This document shows positions 10,535 to 21,600 of a stretch of DNA of 64,000 nt, piece by piece. Both the position numbers and the translations under genes were made by a program. This DNA is from Liolophura sinensis (taxonomy: Eukaryota > Mollusca > Polyplacophora > Chitonida > Chitonidae), in NCBI RefSeq assembly GCF_032854445.1, contig NC_088296.1, positions 2,567,246 through 2,631,245 on the forward strand, written 5' to 3'. The notes under the pieces were generated by a model that saw only the letters and a list, made by a program, of their open reading frames with translations, did not search any database and was not told where the DNA came from. The number at the start of each line of letters is the position of its first letter. Position 1 is the stretch's first letter.

Positions 10535-11045
10535 TGAAAAGACACACCTAACACATCTGACACTCCCGACGCACCCGACAACACCTGCCATACCTGACAA
10601 TGCCTGACACATCTGACAACGCCTGACATATGTGACACTTCCCGGCAACGCCTTAGACATCTGACATGCCTGACAACGCCTGACACAATTGACAACGTCT
10701 GACACCCCCGACAATGCCTGACACATCTTACACGCCTGATATACCTCAACGCCTGATACCGCCGAGACACCTGATACAGCGGACAACACCTGACACAGCT
10801 AATACGCTTGGCATATCTGACAACGCCTGACCTACCTGATAAGGCCTGACACACCTAACAACGCCTGACACACCTGAGGCATCTGACAACTCCCGACACA
10901 TCTGACGTACCTAACACGCCTGGCAACGCCTAGCACACCTGACAACGCCTGACCCCCTCGACACACCTGACCTATCTGACATACCTGGCACACCACACAC
11001 GCCTGACAAGGCTTGACACACCTGATACACCCAACAACGCCTGAG
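10535..11045. repeat. Irregular ~9-18-bp tandem array (CACCTGACAACGCCTGA)
   Basis: Dozens of imperfect CACCTGACA / CATCTGACA / ACGCCTGACA words with no strict period. It opens overlapping antisense frames (for example 10522-10854) that are compositional artefacts. Confidence 0.85.
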
Positions 11046-11068
11046 CTGAACCGGCGAGAGCGGAAAGC

Positions 11069-11275
11069 GTTTATTTATTTGATTGGTGTGTTACGACGTA
11101 ATCAAGAATATGTCGCTTATGTGATGGCGGCCAGCATTATGGTGGGAGGAATGCAGGCAGAAACTGTGTGAAACCGACGGCCATCCGCAGCCTGCTGGAA
11201 GACCTTCCCACGTACGGCCGAAGAGAAAGCCAGCATGAGCTGGACTTGAACTCACAGAGACCGCATTGAGGGGAG
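11069..11275 (-). mobile_element. Meta-SINE-like element (antisense)
   Basis: Runs from tail (TTTATTTGATTGGTGTG) through core (GATGGCGGCCAGCATTATGG, CATCCGCAGCCTGCTGG) to head (AGCATGAGCTGGACTTGAAC, TCACAGAGACCGCATTG). The outer A-box half of the head is diverged. Confidence 0.8.
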
Positions 11276-11388
11276 ACACCTGAACGAGTTTTCCAGCATG
11301 CGCACTTATTTGTGAGAAGCAGATCGGCTGCCGCGAAAACATGGCTCTAGTGGGAAACTGAATAAATTTGCTGTTAGGACCTATATGT

Positions 11389-11510
11389 ATTTATTGATTT
11401 GATTGGCGTTTTCCGACGTATACTCAAGAATATTTCCCTTACACGACGCCCACCCTGGGGAAACCCGCGAGCATCCGCTGGCTGACCTTCCCACGTACGA
11501 CCGAACCTTA
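11389..11510 (-). mobile_element. Meta-SINE fragment with internal deletion (antisense)
   Basis: Tail and core only: ATTTGATTGGCGTTTTCCGA, ACTCAAGAATATTTCCC, then GGGGAAACCCGCGAGCATCC and CCTTCCCACGTACGACCG. The segment usually containing CAGCATTATGGTGGG is missing. Confidence 0.7.
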
Positions 11511-12130
11511 GTCAAAAGTCATGATTAGCGTAAATTACTTCGCTCTTAAGTGGCTAAGTGCATGGTCTGATAACTTAAGAAATAACTGTTAGTGATCACG
11601 TTGTCACGAGGAAGGTAAAAAATAAGTGTCATCCACATGCAACAATCGCGGGCCCTGCCCAGTACGCATGCGCACCAAATAGCCAGTAAGCCGTATACGT
11701 TACCCATTGATTTAACCTGGGAACGAAACATTACCAGCATATCTTAGCTATGCACCTCATGTTAGTTTAAGTGTCGCGATATACAGCATGAACCTGTATG
11801 AGTAAAATATCAAAAATCAGATATACCCAATATGTTTTAGTTAGTTCCATTTCATCGTCAAAATTAGGCCCCATGCTGTTGTTAAAGCATATAATTTTAA
11901 CTTCTTCAAATTTGAGGCGTTATTGAGCTAACTGCTCGACACCCAAAACTATTTGCCGCTATGTATTTCGATTGTACAATAACAGTACAAGTTATAATGA
12001 TGGCATTGTGCTCTCCAAACTGTGAAGGCCTTTGAATACATTTAGATAACAATAATATCGATCAAAGGATTACACTTTCTGAATATAGCACAGACTCGGT
12101 AGACTTTACGGTCAACTACCTTCTATTTTT
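11511..12130. other. Intergenic DNA, nothing recognised
   Basis: AT-rich sequence with only short frames and no domain, tandem repeat or SINE motif. Confidence 0.45.
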
Positions 12131-12532
12131 AGCAGGCCTGTTGGTCGAGTGGTCTAGACGGTTAACATGTATTGCTGGCAAATTGGCTTACTCTGAGGTC
12201 GCTGGTTCGAAACCCAAAGTGGCCTCAGCCAAATTTCAGCACTAGAATCTGCGCTATTTTCAGGGAGTGTAATCCCTATTAACGATAATCCCTGATGGCT
12301 CGAAAATATCAATCGAATCTCCGAAATGCCTAGCAGAATCGACTGATAGGAGCAAGACGCCAGATCAAATGGTGAGTGTTTGTGTTTAGTGCGGCTCATG
12401 CTGCCTTCCTCAGCAACCTGCGGATAGTCGTGGGTTTGCCCCGGTCACCTCCGACCATAATGCTGGCCGCCGTCGTACCAGCGAAATATTCTTCAGTACG
12501 GCCGACACACAAATCAAATAAATAAATACATT
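12131..12532 (+). mobile_element. tRNA-derived SINE with a different head and a Meta-like tail
   Basis: The head at 12131-12225 is tRNA-like: TTGGTCGAGTGGTCTAGACG fits an A box and GCTGGTTCGAAACCC a B box. The long spacing suggests a Ser/Leu-type tRNA origin. After ~180 bp of unfamiliar body the sequence joins CAGCAACCTGCGGATAGTCG, AATGCTGGCCGCCGTCGTAC and an AAATAAATAAATA tail ending at about 12532. It could be one composite SINE or two adjacent elements. Confidence 0.6.
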
Positions 12533-12855
12533 TAAATGTTCCGCGGCAAACTTATTGGCGCATTTCTAATTATCCACCGCACTTAAAGGATTTCTTCCAC
12601 CTTTGACCACGTGTGCATATTTTAGTACGCACATTTTATTACTCTTCTGTATAGTTTTAGATCACGCCTTTGCGTTTGACTTTATTTTCACTTTTCTACA
12701 AATATCAAATTGGTATAAAATGGTGAAATGAATTCAGGTAGTCGAGATAATACAGAACACGTTTAACGTTGTCTGCGCATGTAGTACGAGAAGGCCAACC
12801 TTTGCTCATTATAACCTCTGTTCTATGTGTGTTAAATAACGAGATCCAAGCGGCT

Positions 12856-12935
12856 TATATGTCTATTAGATTATATGTCTATTAGATTATATGTCTATTA
12901 GATTACATGTCTATTAGCTTATATGTTTATTAGCT
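12856..12935. repeat. 16-bp tandem repeat (TTATATGTCTATTAGA)
   Basis: About five copies of TTATATGTCTATTAGA; the last two are diverged. Confidence 0.85.
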
Positions 12936-14825
12936 ATAAATCAGTGTATACATCTTTTAGACTGAGCCATCGCGACTTTGGCACACTCTTTCTGTATTAT
13001 ATATATATCTATGGTATATTCATCACTTTCACGCGGAAAGGCAAGTAGCAAGCACAAGTTTTATTGAAACTCATTCTTTCCACATATATTCGGGTTGCTG
13101 TCAAATTTAAATTTAGTTTGGTCCAGCTATCAGCAGGGATCGTGGGCATGTACATGTGGGCCCGTGTAAAAGCTGCATCTTTTACAAAAAATCTTACGGA
13201 AACGGAACAATACTCTCCCTGCATTCGATGAATTTGATTACACATTTAAACACAAGTCGTTTTCAGCGAATGCGAAAGAAGTATATTATATCGTATTAAA
13301 GTGCTCTTAGAAATAAGTCTAGGTTGTAGTGCAGTATGGAGTTGTTGTAACTAGACGTGTATTCTGTATATGCGGGTTCATATTTTTCTAGGGCAGCAGA
13401 ATCCATGTATGTTGGTTTACTTGTATATTAGCATTGCAGTCCTACAGTATTGTTTATCAACATTTAACACTGCACGGTGGTAACAGCACGGAAGATACGA
13501 TGCAGGTAATTAAGCTTTAGTCTTCTGACGTTTAACCCAGACACCCCACTGCGGCGGAACGCTAGCACACAACTTTTGTTTTGATAGATTACTGAGGCAT
13601 GTAATCCCAGACATGTTAACCCACTTTTGCCCAAGTGAGGAGCGACCACTCGCGGCAAAATGGGGAACTAAAGTGTCCTTCGTTGTTGCATGTGCTCGTG
13701 CTCAGTCGTGACAAACACCCTTGATTTAGGGTAATTTAGCCCAAATATTTAACCTTTGACCCTTTCTTAAATGGCTCTGTGCATTGAGTTGAAACTTAAG
13801 AATTACCATTTTATAAATGTCCACATCTCAGGATAGTTTGGTAAAAAGAATTTCCTCGTGCGCGTGACATCTTGCGCATTCATCATTGAACGAGACTGGA
13901 AGATACAATGTTTAAGCCGAAAATCACCGGTACTGTTTCTTTGAGTAAACATCATTTGGATGTTCCTCGATTGCTGTATTAGTACGCCCTCTGTGAAATT
14001 TATGACATTTTGGCCAGGGTATAATATGTCAGTTTCCACGTCATTATATAGCACGGAGCGAAATACAGCGGATATACAACACGAGGAAATGAATAGAGCG
14101 CCACGGTATTGTTCTTCACTAACTTTATTCTTATAACATTCTTGAAAGGTATGCATGCAGATGTATATTTTGAAAATCATTTAACATTTTTAAAATCTTT
14201 TTTATACGGGATTATTTAATACGAACCTTTTCTCAAATGTGTCGAATGAACTGTTTTTTAAAAAAAAGGTCATTTCACGGGGTTATAAATTCCATATTAT
14301 GTATACGGTTTCTAAGGGGGTAAAACACCGTTTCTCAGCCGAGTTATTACAGTACACCCTTTTTAAGACGTTCAGTCAGCATTTGGAAAAGATGTTAGTT
14401 CACACTTTTCGCAATAAAAGTTAAATCACCACTTTTTCGAATGGTGCAACTTTAATCCTTAATCAAAAATTCGCTTAAATAGTAGGGTTCGGGATTCTGT
14501 TGCTCCACTGAAGAACACTGAATATGTCCTTATTCAAACCGGTCAATTAAAAATGACGGTAAGATCATTAGAAAGAGATCACAACATTTCTACATTTTGT
14601 CCTAAAATTATATATATGTTTTAGAGATTTTGTTACTAAATATTTAGGAATACCGACACCAAGGCCCTATCCTCGTGCTTATATTGTGCAAAAGAGCAGA
14701 AAAAACGCGCCCTTTTCACTTCGTCTCATTTGACGAATGATTAATAGGATTTGATGGCAACCTCTACAACTAATGTAACCCTCTCCTTACATATCGGTAA
14801 ATTAGCTTGACATGATGTAAGCTTA
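12936..14825. other. Intergenic DNA, nothing recognised
   Basis: About 1.9 kb without a persuasive gene. A 125-codon antisense frame at 13803-14180 has no recognisable domain and its start and composition look random. No tRNA-like head or SINE tail is seen. Confidence 0.45.
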
Positions 14826-15880
14826 AAAACAATACTGGTATGAAAACTGCTGGAGCGGGTACAGCAACTCGTGGAGCCGGTATGAAAATATCGAAACTCT
14901 TGGGGTCGGTATGGCAACTCCTTGGACCGATATGGCAACTCTTGGGGCCGGCATGGCAACTCCTGGAAACGGTATGGACACCGACTGTAGCCGGTATGCA
15001 CACTCTTGCACCCGGTATGGAAACTGCTGGGGCCGATACGGCAACTCCTGTGGCCAGTATGCACACTCCTGAAGCCGGTATGGAAATTCCTGGGGCCGAT
15101 ATGGACACTCCTGGAGCCGGAAACTGCTGGAGCCGGTATGGTAACTCCTAGAGCTGTTATTGAAACTCTTGAGGTCGATTTGGGAAAGTCTGAGGCCGAT
15201 ATGGAAACTCTTGGGGCCGGTATGGATACTCCAGGGGCCCGATATGGAAACTCATAGGGCCGGTGTGGAAACTCAAGCGGCCGGTATAGAAATTCCTGCG
15301 GCCGACGTGGAAATTCCTGGGGTCGGTATGGATACTCCTGGACCAAAACTCCCGGGGCCGGTTTAACAACTCCTGTGGCCGGTGTGGCAAGTCCTTGAGT
15401 CGGTATGGCAAGTCCTTGAGTCGGTATGGCAACTCATGGAGCCGGTATTGACACACTTCCGGCCGGTGTGGAAACTCCTGCGGCCAGTATGGTAACTCTT
15501 GGGGGCGATATGGGCACACCTGGAGCTGGTATGGATACTTTTGTGGCTAGTATTGAATCTCCTGCTGCCCGTATGGAAACTTTGGAACCGGTATGGAAAC
15601 TGGGTTCCGGTATGGAAACACCTGAAGCTGGTATGTTCACACCTGGAACCGGTCTGGAAATTCCTGCAGTGGGTATGGAAATTCCTGCAGTGGGTATGGA
15701 AACTTCTTGGACCGGTAAGAAAACTCCTGGGGACTGCAAGAAAACTGGGGCCGGTAAGGAAATTCCTGGGGACGATAAGGAAACTCCTGGGGACGGTAAG
15801 GAAGCATCTGAAAAACTAAGCCGGATTGATAATATTGAAACCCGTGAATCCGGTATGGAGATATAATAACCAATGAGGTA
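14826..15880. repeat. 21-bp minisatellite (GGAGCCGGTATGGAAACTCCT), ~50 copies
   Basis: Roughly fifty imperfect copies of a GC-richer 21-mer near GGAGCCGGTATGGAAACTCCT. As 21 bp is seven codons, frames stay open on both strands and give heptad-like repeats such as PYRPQEF (minus) and GMETPGA (plus). Coding is unlikely, since several frames are equally open and interrupted. Two isolated CTCCTGCAGCAGGTA(A/T) units occur about 1.2 kb further on, near 17089-17127. Confidence 0.9.
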
Positions 15881-17456
15881 GTCACTGAGGAGTATCTAGT
15901 TTTAAACAAAATAGAAAGCACTGTTTTTGGTGATAAAATGGCGGAATTCATGTAACTTGCATCACAAGAGATGTGACAAAATCGAAAGAATTTTTCGAAA
16001 TATTTTTAGTTTTCCTTCCATCATAAAATGTAAAATAAAAAATTCGATATAATTTTTTGTAATACTTAATACTTTTTCAAAGTAAAACGTTTTTTGCATA
16101 AATCTGAATATAAATGCTTAATATCGACAATGCTAAATGCAGTTTACACTGCACTATCACAAGTTTTCAGAATCTAGAATTACCGATCAAAATAACAAAA
16201 CAGCGAAAAAATTGAAAATAAAAAAAACCGAAAAGAAAGAAAACCAACAACACAGAAAACTGAAAACAAGGAAAAAAACACCCCAAAAGTTAATAATTTA
16301 CACCTCGATTGTTTGTCAAAAATAAACAATTCCTATTCCGCTATCAAAAAAAGAGTGGCGCTCATTAGCTCAGTACAAAGGGAAACAAATCTTGCAACTG
16401 ATGGCCCAGCAAAGGCCTCTACCTACATCTGCCTGAATATCAGCGCTATAAGAATGATTTCAATAACAATACAAGTAATCAGGAAAATCATCGCCTGTAT
16501 TAGTATTCAAGAAGGTATAGGGCGCTCCTGTTCCATCAGCTACAAGATTTGCTTCCCTTTGTCGGTAGGTCGTATTCATTTCTCATTTTTTACCACCTTA
16601 TGTACTATGTAAACATCGCTGTTTCCACCGGCACATGGTGCTAGGAAAGACAGTTTTCTTTTCACATCTACGCAACGTGTATACGCTGTAATACCAACAG
16701 CAACGAAAAAAAAAAACACACTTCAAACATGATAAAATAAAGCAACCAAGCACGATAAACTTTTACAAACCGTTAACTAGATCTCGAATCCCCAGTAAAT
16801 ACACAGAGTATTGAGCTCAGATAAGCAAAAAAAAAAATCAAACCACAAGTGTATAGTATCGTATTTTCCACAAGTGGAATTACAAAGAAAAAAAACCCTA
16901 TTTTTTTACATCTTTGGTTGATGTGTCATGAAAGAAGTTTTTCATGTTTTTCGATGATCATTTTAAATAATTCATTTTAAGTTGCAATGAGGAATATCCC
17001 AAATCTAAATTCGTATAGCTAGTCCCTATAACTCCAACAAAAAACGACAAAAAAAAAGACGGACGTAGGAGCGCCGAGGTGACAGATAGCTCCTGCAGCA
17101 GGTAAGACAAAACTCCTGCAGCAGGTATGTAAAAAATACACGGAAGGCGCAACATCGAACTGTATTGACACTCTTAAAAGATCATATGTTGAACTTAACC
17201 GAAGGTATGTTGTCTGAGTGATGTTGGAATGTATTCTCTTATTGCAGTTGATCATTCTGTTAAATATTGAACAAACATTCTATTGATTTAGCATCAGGAT
17301 TCAGTTAGATGAAAATGACATTATGTTAAATATGACAGGTTAATATCTTATAACAATCACACAGACAACAGACTTCCTGTTAAAATTAACAGACCTTTTA
17401 AGTGTTTGCACAGGTTTATAACCTATTACTATACAGACTAGCACTTAGTGCCAGAA
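15881..17456. other. A-rich intergenic DNA downstream of the first esterase-like gene
   Basis: Poly-A-rich, no convincing gene. Contains two stray copies of the 21-mer motif (CTCCTGCAGCAGGTA) at about 17089-17127. It includes the putative 3' UTR of the minus-strand gene ending at 17457. Confidence 0.45.
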
Positions 17457-20400
17457 TCAACCTTGTAAAACGGATTTATCTCGTTCTGTGTGAAGATCGG
17501 CTATAGCTTTAATCCCGCCTACACGACTAAGATATTCCACTAACACTCTGGCTTTCAGTAAGTTCGCCCCTTTGCCATAATGGCTGCCATCAGGGCTCGA
17601 TACGTTTAATGTCAAGTTAAATGTGTTTAAAAAGTTTACTTTCCTTGATTTTAAAAAATTCCTCATCACTCTGTTTAAATTCATAACACTAGGGTTCAGA
17701 TGATTGGGCACCTTGGGTGTCTTCAGCAGGCCCATCGAGTGGGCGCCAATCCAAATAATCTTGGGCCATACTTGACCTGATTTCTCCACAAGGTCTATGA
17801 CAGGGGACGTAACTTTTGGAATCACGCTTCCTGGATTGAAAGAGTCATGATGTCCCAATCCAATCACAAGAACTGAGCCAGTTTTCCCGATCAACGAGGT
17901 AACGGCTTTTAGAATTCTTTCAGCGAAGGCAGTGGAGTACAACTCAGACAGGTGAAGATGAACACGCCCTCCGCAAAGCGACATCGTCGACAACACCCTT
18001 TTGCGGCAAACCTTTTCCGTGAACATATAAAGACCGTAACACTCCGCTCTCAATTCTGCAATAGAGAAAATGTTTGTTAATAGCTTCAGTTACCGGTTAA
18101 GGCCACAGTCGTTTTATAAAGTATCCTAACCGGCACAGGAATATACGAAGGGCCCTCCATATGGCGTGTACATATTTCGCCTTGTAACATTTGTTAGATA
18201 CTGTGTATTGTGTGACTTGATTTTAATCAACGCCACAAGTTATTCTTGTAAAAAATAAGTGTGTCAAGATTATTCCATCAAACGCCTTCACGCCCAGTTT
18301 TTAAATTTTACAGTGTAAAAGTTGTAAGTAAATATCGACAGAGCGTCCAGAGCTTTAAGTGTACGAGGTATTTGGGTAAATGTGCACATCACTATATGCT
18401 TTGTCTGTTATTGCTCCGAGGAAACTTCTTCAGTGGATGTCAAACCTTCGCTGCTTTTGGAAACCTGATGTTAGATACAAGCAAACCCAGGATGTGTTAA
18501 TTCTGGGCTGAATTGGTGCGAAAAGCTTCGATAAAAAGAAATGCTATCCCTGCTGTCAACGACTAGCCTGTCGTGAAATCCTCCTTGTTGCGTGTGTGTG
18601 CATCCAACGATCAGTGAAATCATGCTTGTAGCGTGTGTTTGGATCCAGCCCTCACTGAAAATGTTATTTATTTGATTGGTGTTTTATGCCGTACTCGTGA
18701 ATATTTCACTTATACGACGGCAGCCAGTATTATGGTGGGTGGAAACTGGGCACAGCCCGGGGGAAACCCACGACCATTCGCAGGTTGCTGACAGACCTTC
18801 CCACTTACGGCCGGAGAGGAAGCCAGCGTGAGCTGGACTTGAACTCACAGCGACCGCATTGGTGAGAGGCTCCTGGGTCATTACGCTGCGCTAGCGCGCT
18901 AACTGACTGAGCCACGGAGGGCCCCCACTGAAAATGTATTTGTAGCGTGTATGTGACCCAACTGTCAGTGAAGTTGTACTTGCACCGCATGCTTGCAACA
19001 AGTCTCCAGTAAATTTGTGCTTTTAGCGTATGGAACAAGTTCTCCGTGAAATTCAGACTATGGTACGATTTGAACCAGTTTTCAGTGCAATTGTGCTAAC
19101 CTGCAATTAGTAAAAATGTTCTAGGTGAGTATTAATACCCAATGTTCTAAGAACCGTACTTGTTGTGTGTGCCTGCAGGCAGCTTTAGGTAAAATATCCT
19201 TTTTCTTGTCCGGAGTGATGTGATGCTTAGTGTGTGCTGTTATGTGCACGACTGCCGTCAGTTTCTAAATATTGCTTGTCACTGTTGACATATGCTAAGT
19301 TCAGGGAGTGTTGTCTGCTTCTACCTTAGAATGTTCTAGAATACGCGCAGTTCGGTGCCTGTTTGTTTACATCAAGTGTTCAGGAATTTTCTTATTCTAG
19401 ACAATTCCACCAGGCAATATAAGACCTACGAAAGCAGGGAGAGAACAGAAGGGAGAGAACGGAGAAAGGAGAATTATTGAGAGCTTGGATGCTTTTGCTG
19501 TAAATCACTTTAGTAGGCCCTTTGTGCTGAATTTTGGCGTCTTTATAGCCTCTGGCTTTGTTATATCCCATCTCCACCGAGCACTTGTTCAGTCTGAACT
19601 TGTATGTTTAATTTGTGCTCTTGTATACACAGTGCTTATTAGTACACGGACCCTGTCTGTGGAGTTGTGTATATTTCGTCATACACTCAGTTATACTGTG
19701 GATTTTCCCTCTTGTGAATTTGCCTCTGAGCATTTATGCCTGTGTGGTATATATATTGTGGAATATATGCGTCCGTTTGGACTTGACACCGTAAGTACTT
19801 TAATATTTGTATAGATACTGCTATCCTTTCTTGTTAAACTTAAGTACTTTAGTATTTGTCTAAGTCTTATTATCTGTTCTTATTAAGCTAATAAATTGTT
19901 GTAAAATAAAATCTGCTGGTTTTGGTTACTTTTTTGTGCGGCTAAACTGTCGTGTATTTCGAACAAGCCATCTCTTTATAATACAGACAGTTTGGGTCGT
20001 TACAGTGCTTTTGCATACGGCCCTCTGTAAAATTGTGTTTTAGGGGTATGTTTCCAACCAAATTGTATTTACCATAGTAGCTTTAGCGTTTGTATTCATC
20101 AAGGTGTGTAAAATGCCTTTGTTGTGCGTGTTTGAAACGTACCTGTAGTGAAACGGTTATCGTGGCGTTTGCTTGCAATCAGCCTTCAGCTGCAGCTTGT
20201 TTACTGCCTTTATTTTACGACAGACTTAAGTGAAACTATGCTTATTACGTGCAACATTTGCAACCAGCCTTAATCGAAATTGTACTCTTGCAATCGACCT
20301 GTTTGATCGGAGTTGGCACGTGAACACTTGGCCACCTACTTATTACGAGCGTTTACATCCAACTTATTCTTACCTGGAGAAAGGTTCTGCCCCATGCATC

Positions 20401-21187
20401 CGAACTTCTCGTCGCCAGTTAACAGAATTTGCAATCCCATGTACATATGTCGCATATGAGAATCCCCGATAAAGTAGAAATCTCCACCGTCCAAGACGCG
20501 ACATGTCTCGTTGGTGGAATACTGCCTCACTTGGCAACGAGCGTCGCGATTCTTCCACTCGGACAGTTCGGCGTAGAGACGCTGTCGCAAGTCAAAACAA
20601 GTATCGCATACGCACTCCTGGGTGGTCTTATTTTGGCATGTACCCTGCGCGCAGCACGGCGTGCCGGCGTATGGGTCACAGACGGCACGAAACCACGTCA
20701 ACCCAGGGAAAGTGACGTCCCCGCAACGGCCGTCCTTTCGCTGTAGTGGCACAGGTAATTCGTACTGATTTCGCGTTTTGCGTAGAAATGTCGTCAGCTC
20801 ATCTTCTTGCTCTTTGGTGTATGGTTGTCTGTGCCATTCTCCCGTCGTCAAGCAATCCAACAGCCGCTGCTGCGCCAGATGTTTGGGTTCCGTGGATGCG
20901 TCCACAGCAGCTGGGTGGGATATTGTTAACCGCACGTTGGGATAGGTCGTAAGAGGCAGTGGTGCGAATTGCGGCTTCTTTACCGTGGCAATACTTTGGT
21001 GATCATTAGACATTAACATCTGTACGACATTGAAGTCCTGGGAAGACGCCATACCAGACCCACTTATTGGAGGGAGAACAGCATTTTCTTCATTTTGAAA
21101 AAGAACATTAACGCTATATGTCGCCGTGAAGAAGGTCAGCAGGAGTAAGGATACTGTTACTAACTTCCTGGTTAACATAGTAGCCAT
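17457..21187 (-). CDS. PC-esterase/NXPE-like type II membrane protein, paralog 1
   Basis: Two coding exons on the minus strand: 21187-20374 (814 nt) and 18055-17457 (599 nt), with a phase-1 intron. The donor reads CCAG|GTAAGA and the acceptor TTGCAG|AATTGAGAG, giving about 470 residues. ATG at 21187 opens a short basic segment and a hydrophobic stretch (about residues 9-27), fitting a signal anchor or signal peptide. A Cys-rich region follows (AVCDPYAGTPCC, CVCDTCFDLRQ). Exon 1 ends with FIGDSHMRHMY, a GDS nucleophile block. Exon 2 carries VLVIGLGHHDSF and the DGSHY Asp/His block. This arrangement is known from PC-esterase/NXPE and related acyl-modifying or acyl-removing proteins of the secretory pathway; the substrate here is unknown. 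A likely acceptor (TTTATGTTTACAG) just upstream of ATG implies a 5' non-coding exon. It is the most diverged of the three paralogs, and its frame is intact. Confidence 0.85.
18665..18925 (-). mobile_element. Full-length Meta-SINE with target-site duplication
   Basis: Antisense and complete: tail (TATTTATTTGATTGG), core (GACGGCAGCCAGTATTATGG, GACCATTCGCAGGTTGCTG) and tRNA-like head ending GCTAACTGACTGAGCCACGG. It is flanked by CACTGAAAATGT at 18653-18664 and 18926-18937, a clean TSD. It lies in the intron of paralog 1 and interrupts the ~40-bp tandem repeat. Confidence 0.93.
19283..20004 (+). mobile_element. Candidate solo LTR (TGTTGACA...CGTTACA)
   Basis: 722 bp starting TGTTGACATATG and ending GGGTCGTTACA, with TTGTAAAATAAAATCTG (poly-A signal-like) about 100 bp before the end. 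The local tandem repeat resumes after it, supporting an insertion. No perfect 4-5-bp target duplication is visible (GTCAC left, GTGCT right), so the boundaries are provisional. The frame 19485-19814 inside it has no known domain. Confidence 0.4.
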
Positions 21188-21459
21188 GTATTCACGGACC
21201 TGTAAACATAAATTAAGACACCTTTAGGATTTGTACCAGATAGAGAAATATATTTGATCGGTTGTTTGCCCTGTATTTTTATTTATTTACACTCAGAAAA
21301 ATAATGTGTTAAATTTAACAAAGTCTGTCGTCGCTATAATGTCTTCTGCCATTGCAGCACATTATTCTGTTAACTGTAACACATTCTATTAATTCAACAT
21401 AAAGATTCTATTAGACTTATACATTATTGTGCTGAAATAAAAAAATTCCATTTGTACGA

Positions 21460-21600
21460 CGGCGGCCACCATTGTGGTGTGAGGAAACCGGGCACAGCAC
21501 AGAGGAAAACCACGACCAGATTTTTCAACCAGATCTTCCCACGCACGGCCGGAAAAAACCGCATTGGTGAGGAGCATGTGAGTTTTTGCTCCGCGCTTGC
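21460..21600 (-). mobile_element. Degenerate Meta-SINE (antisense)
   Basis: ACGACGGCGGCCACCATTGT, GAGGAAACCGGGCACAGCAC, CTTCCCACGCACGGCCGG and CCGCATTGGTGAGGAG are recognisable, with deletions between core and head and no intact tail. Confidence 0.7.

Larger units (their letters stand above)
18560..20330. repeat. Degenerate ~40-bp tandem repeat filling the intron of paralog 1
   Basis: Words such as TTGTAGCGTGTGTTTGGATC, CAGCC(T/C)TCA and GTGAAATTGTGCTT recur every ~40 bp from about 18580 to 19170 and again from about 20005 to 20300. The array is interrupted by a SINE (18665-18925) and a candidate solo LTR (19283-20004). Copies are strongly diverged, so the period is approximate. Confidence 0.6.

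Noticed and set aside
10522-10854. 110-codon antisense Val/Cys/Arg-rich frame
   Set aside because: Low-complexity translation of the CACCTGACA array; a second overlapping frame is equally open.
12131-12225. Possible functional tRNA gene
   Set aside because: Has A- and B-box-like words, but no clean cloverleaf with matching acceptor ends, and it runs into SINE sequence. The same applies to heads at 34699, 36270 and elsewhere.
20429-20952. Plus-strand frames opposite exon 1 of paralog 1, with similar frames at 37642-37941 and 52804-53103
   Set aside because: They are conserved among paralogs only because the real exons on the other strand are conserved. No domain; mirror frames.
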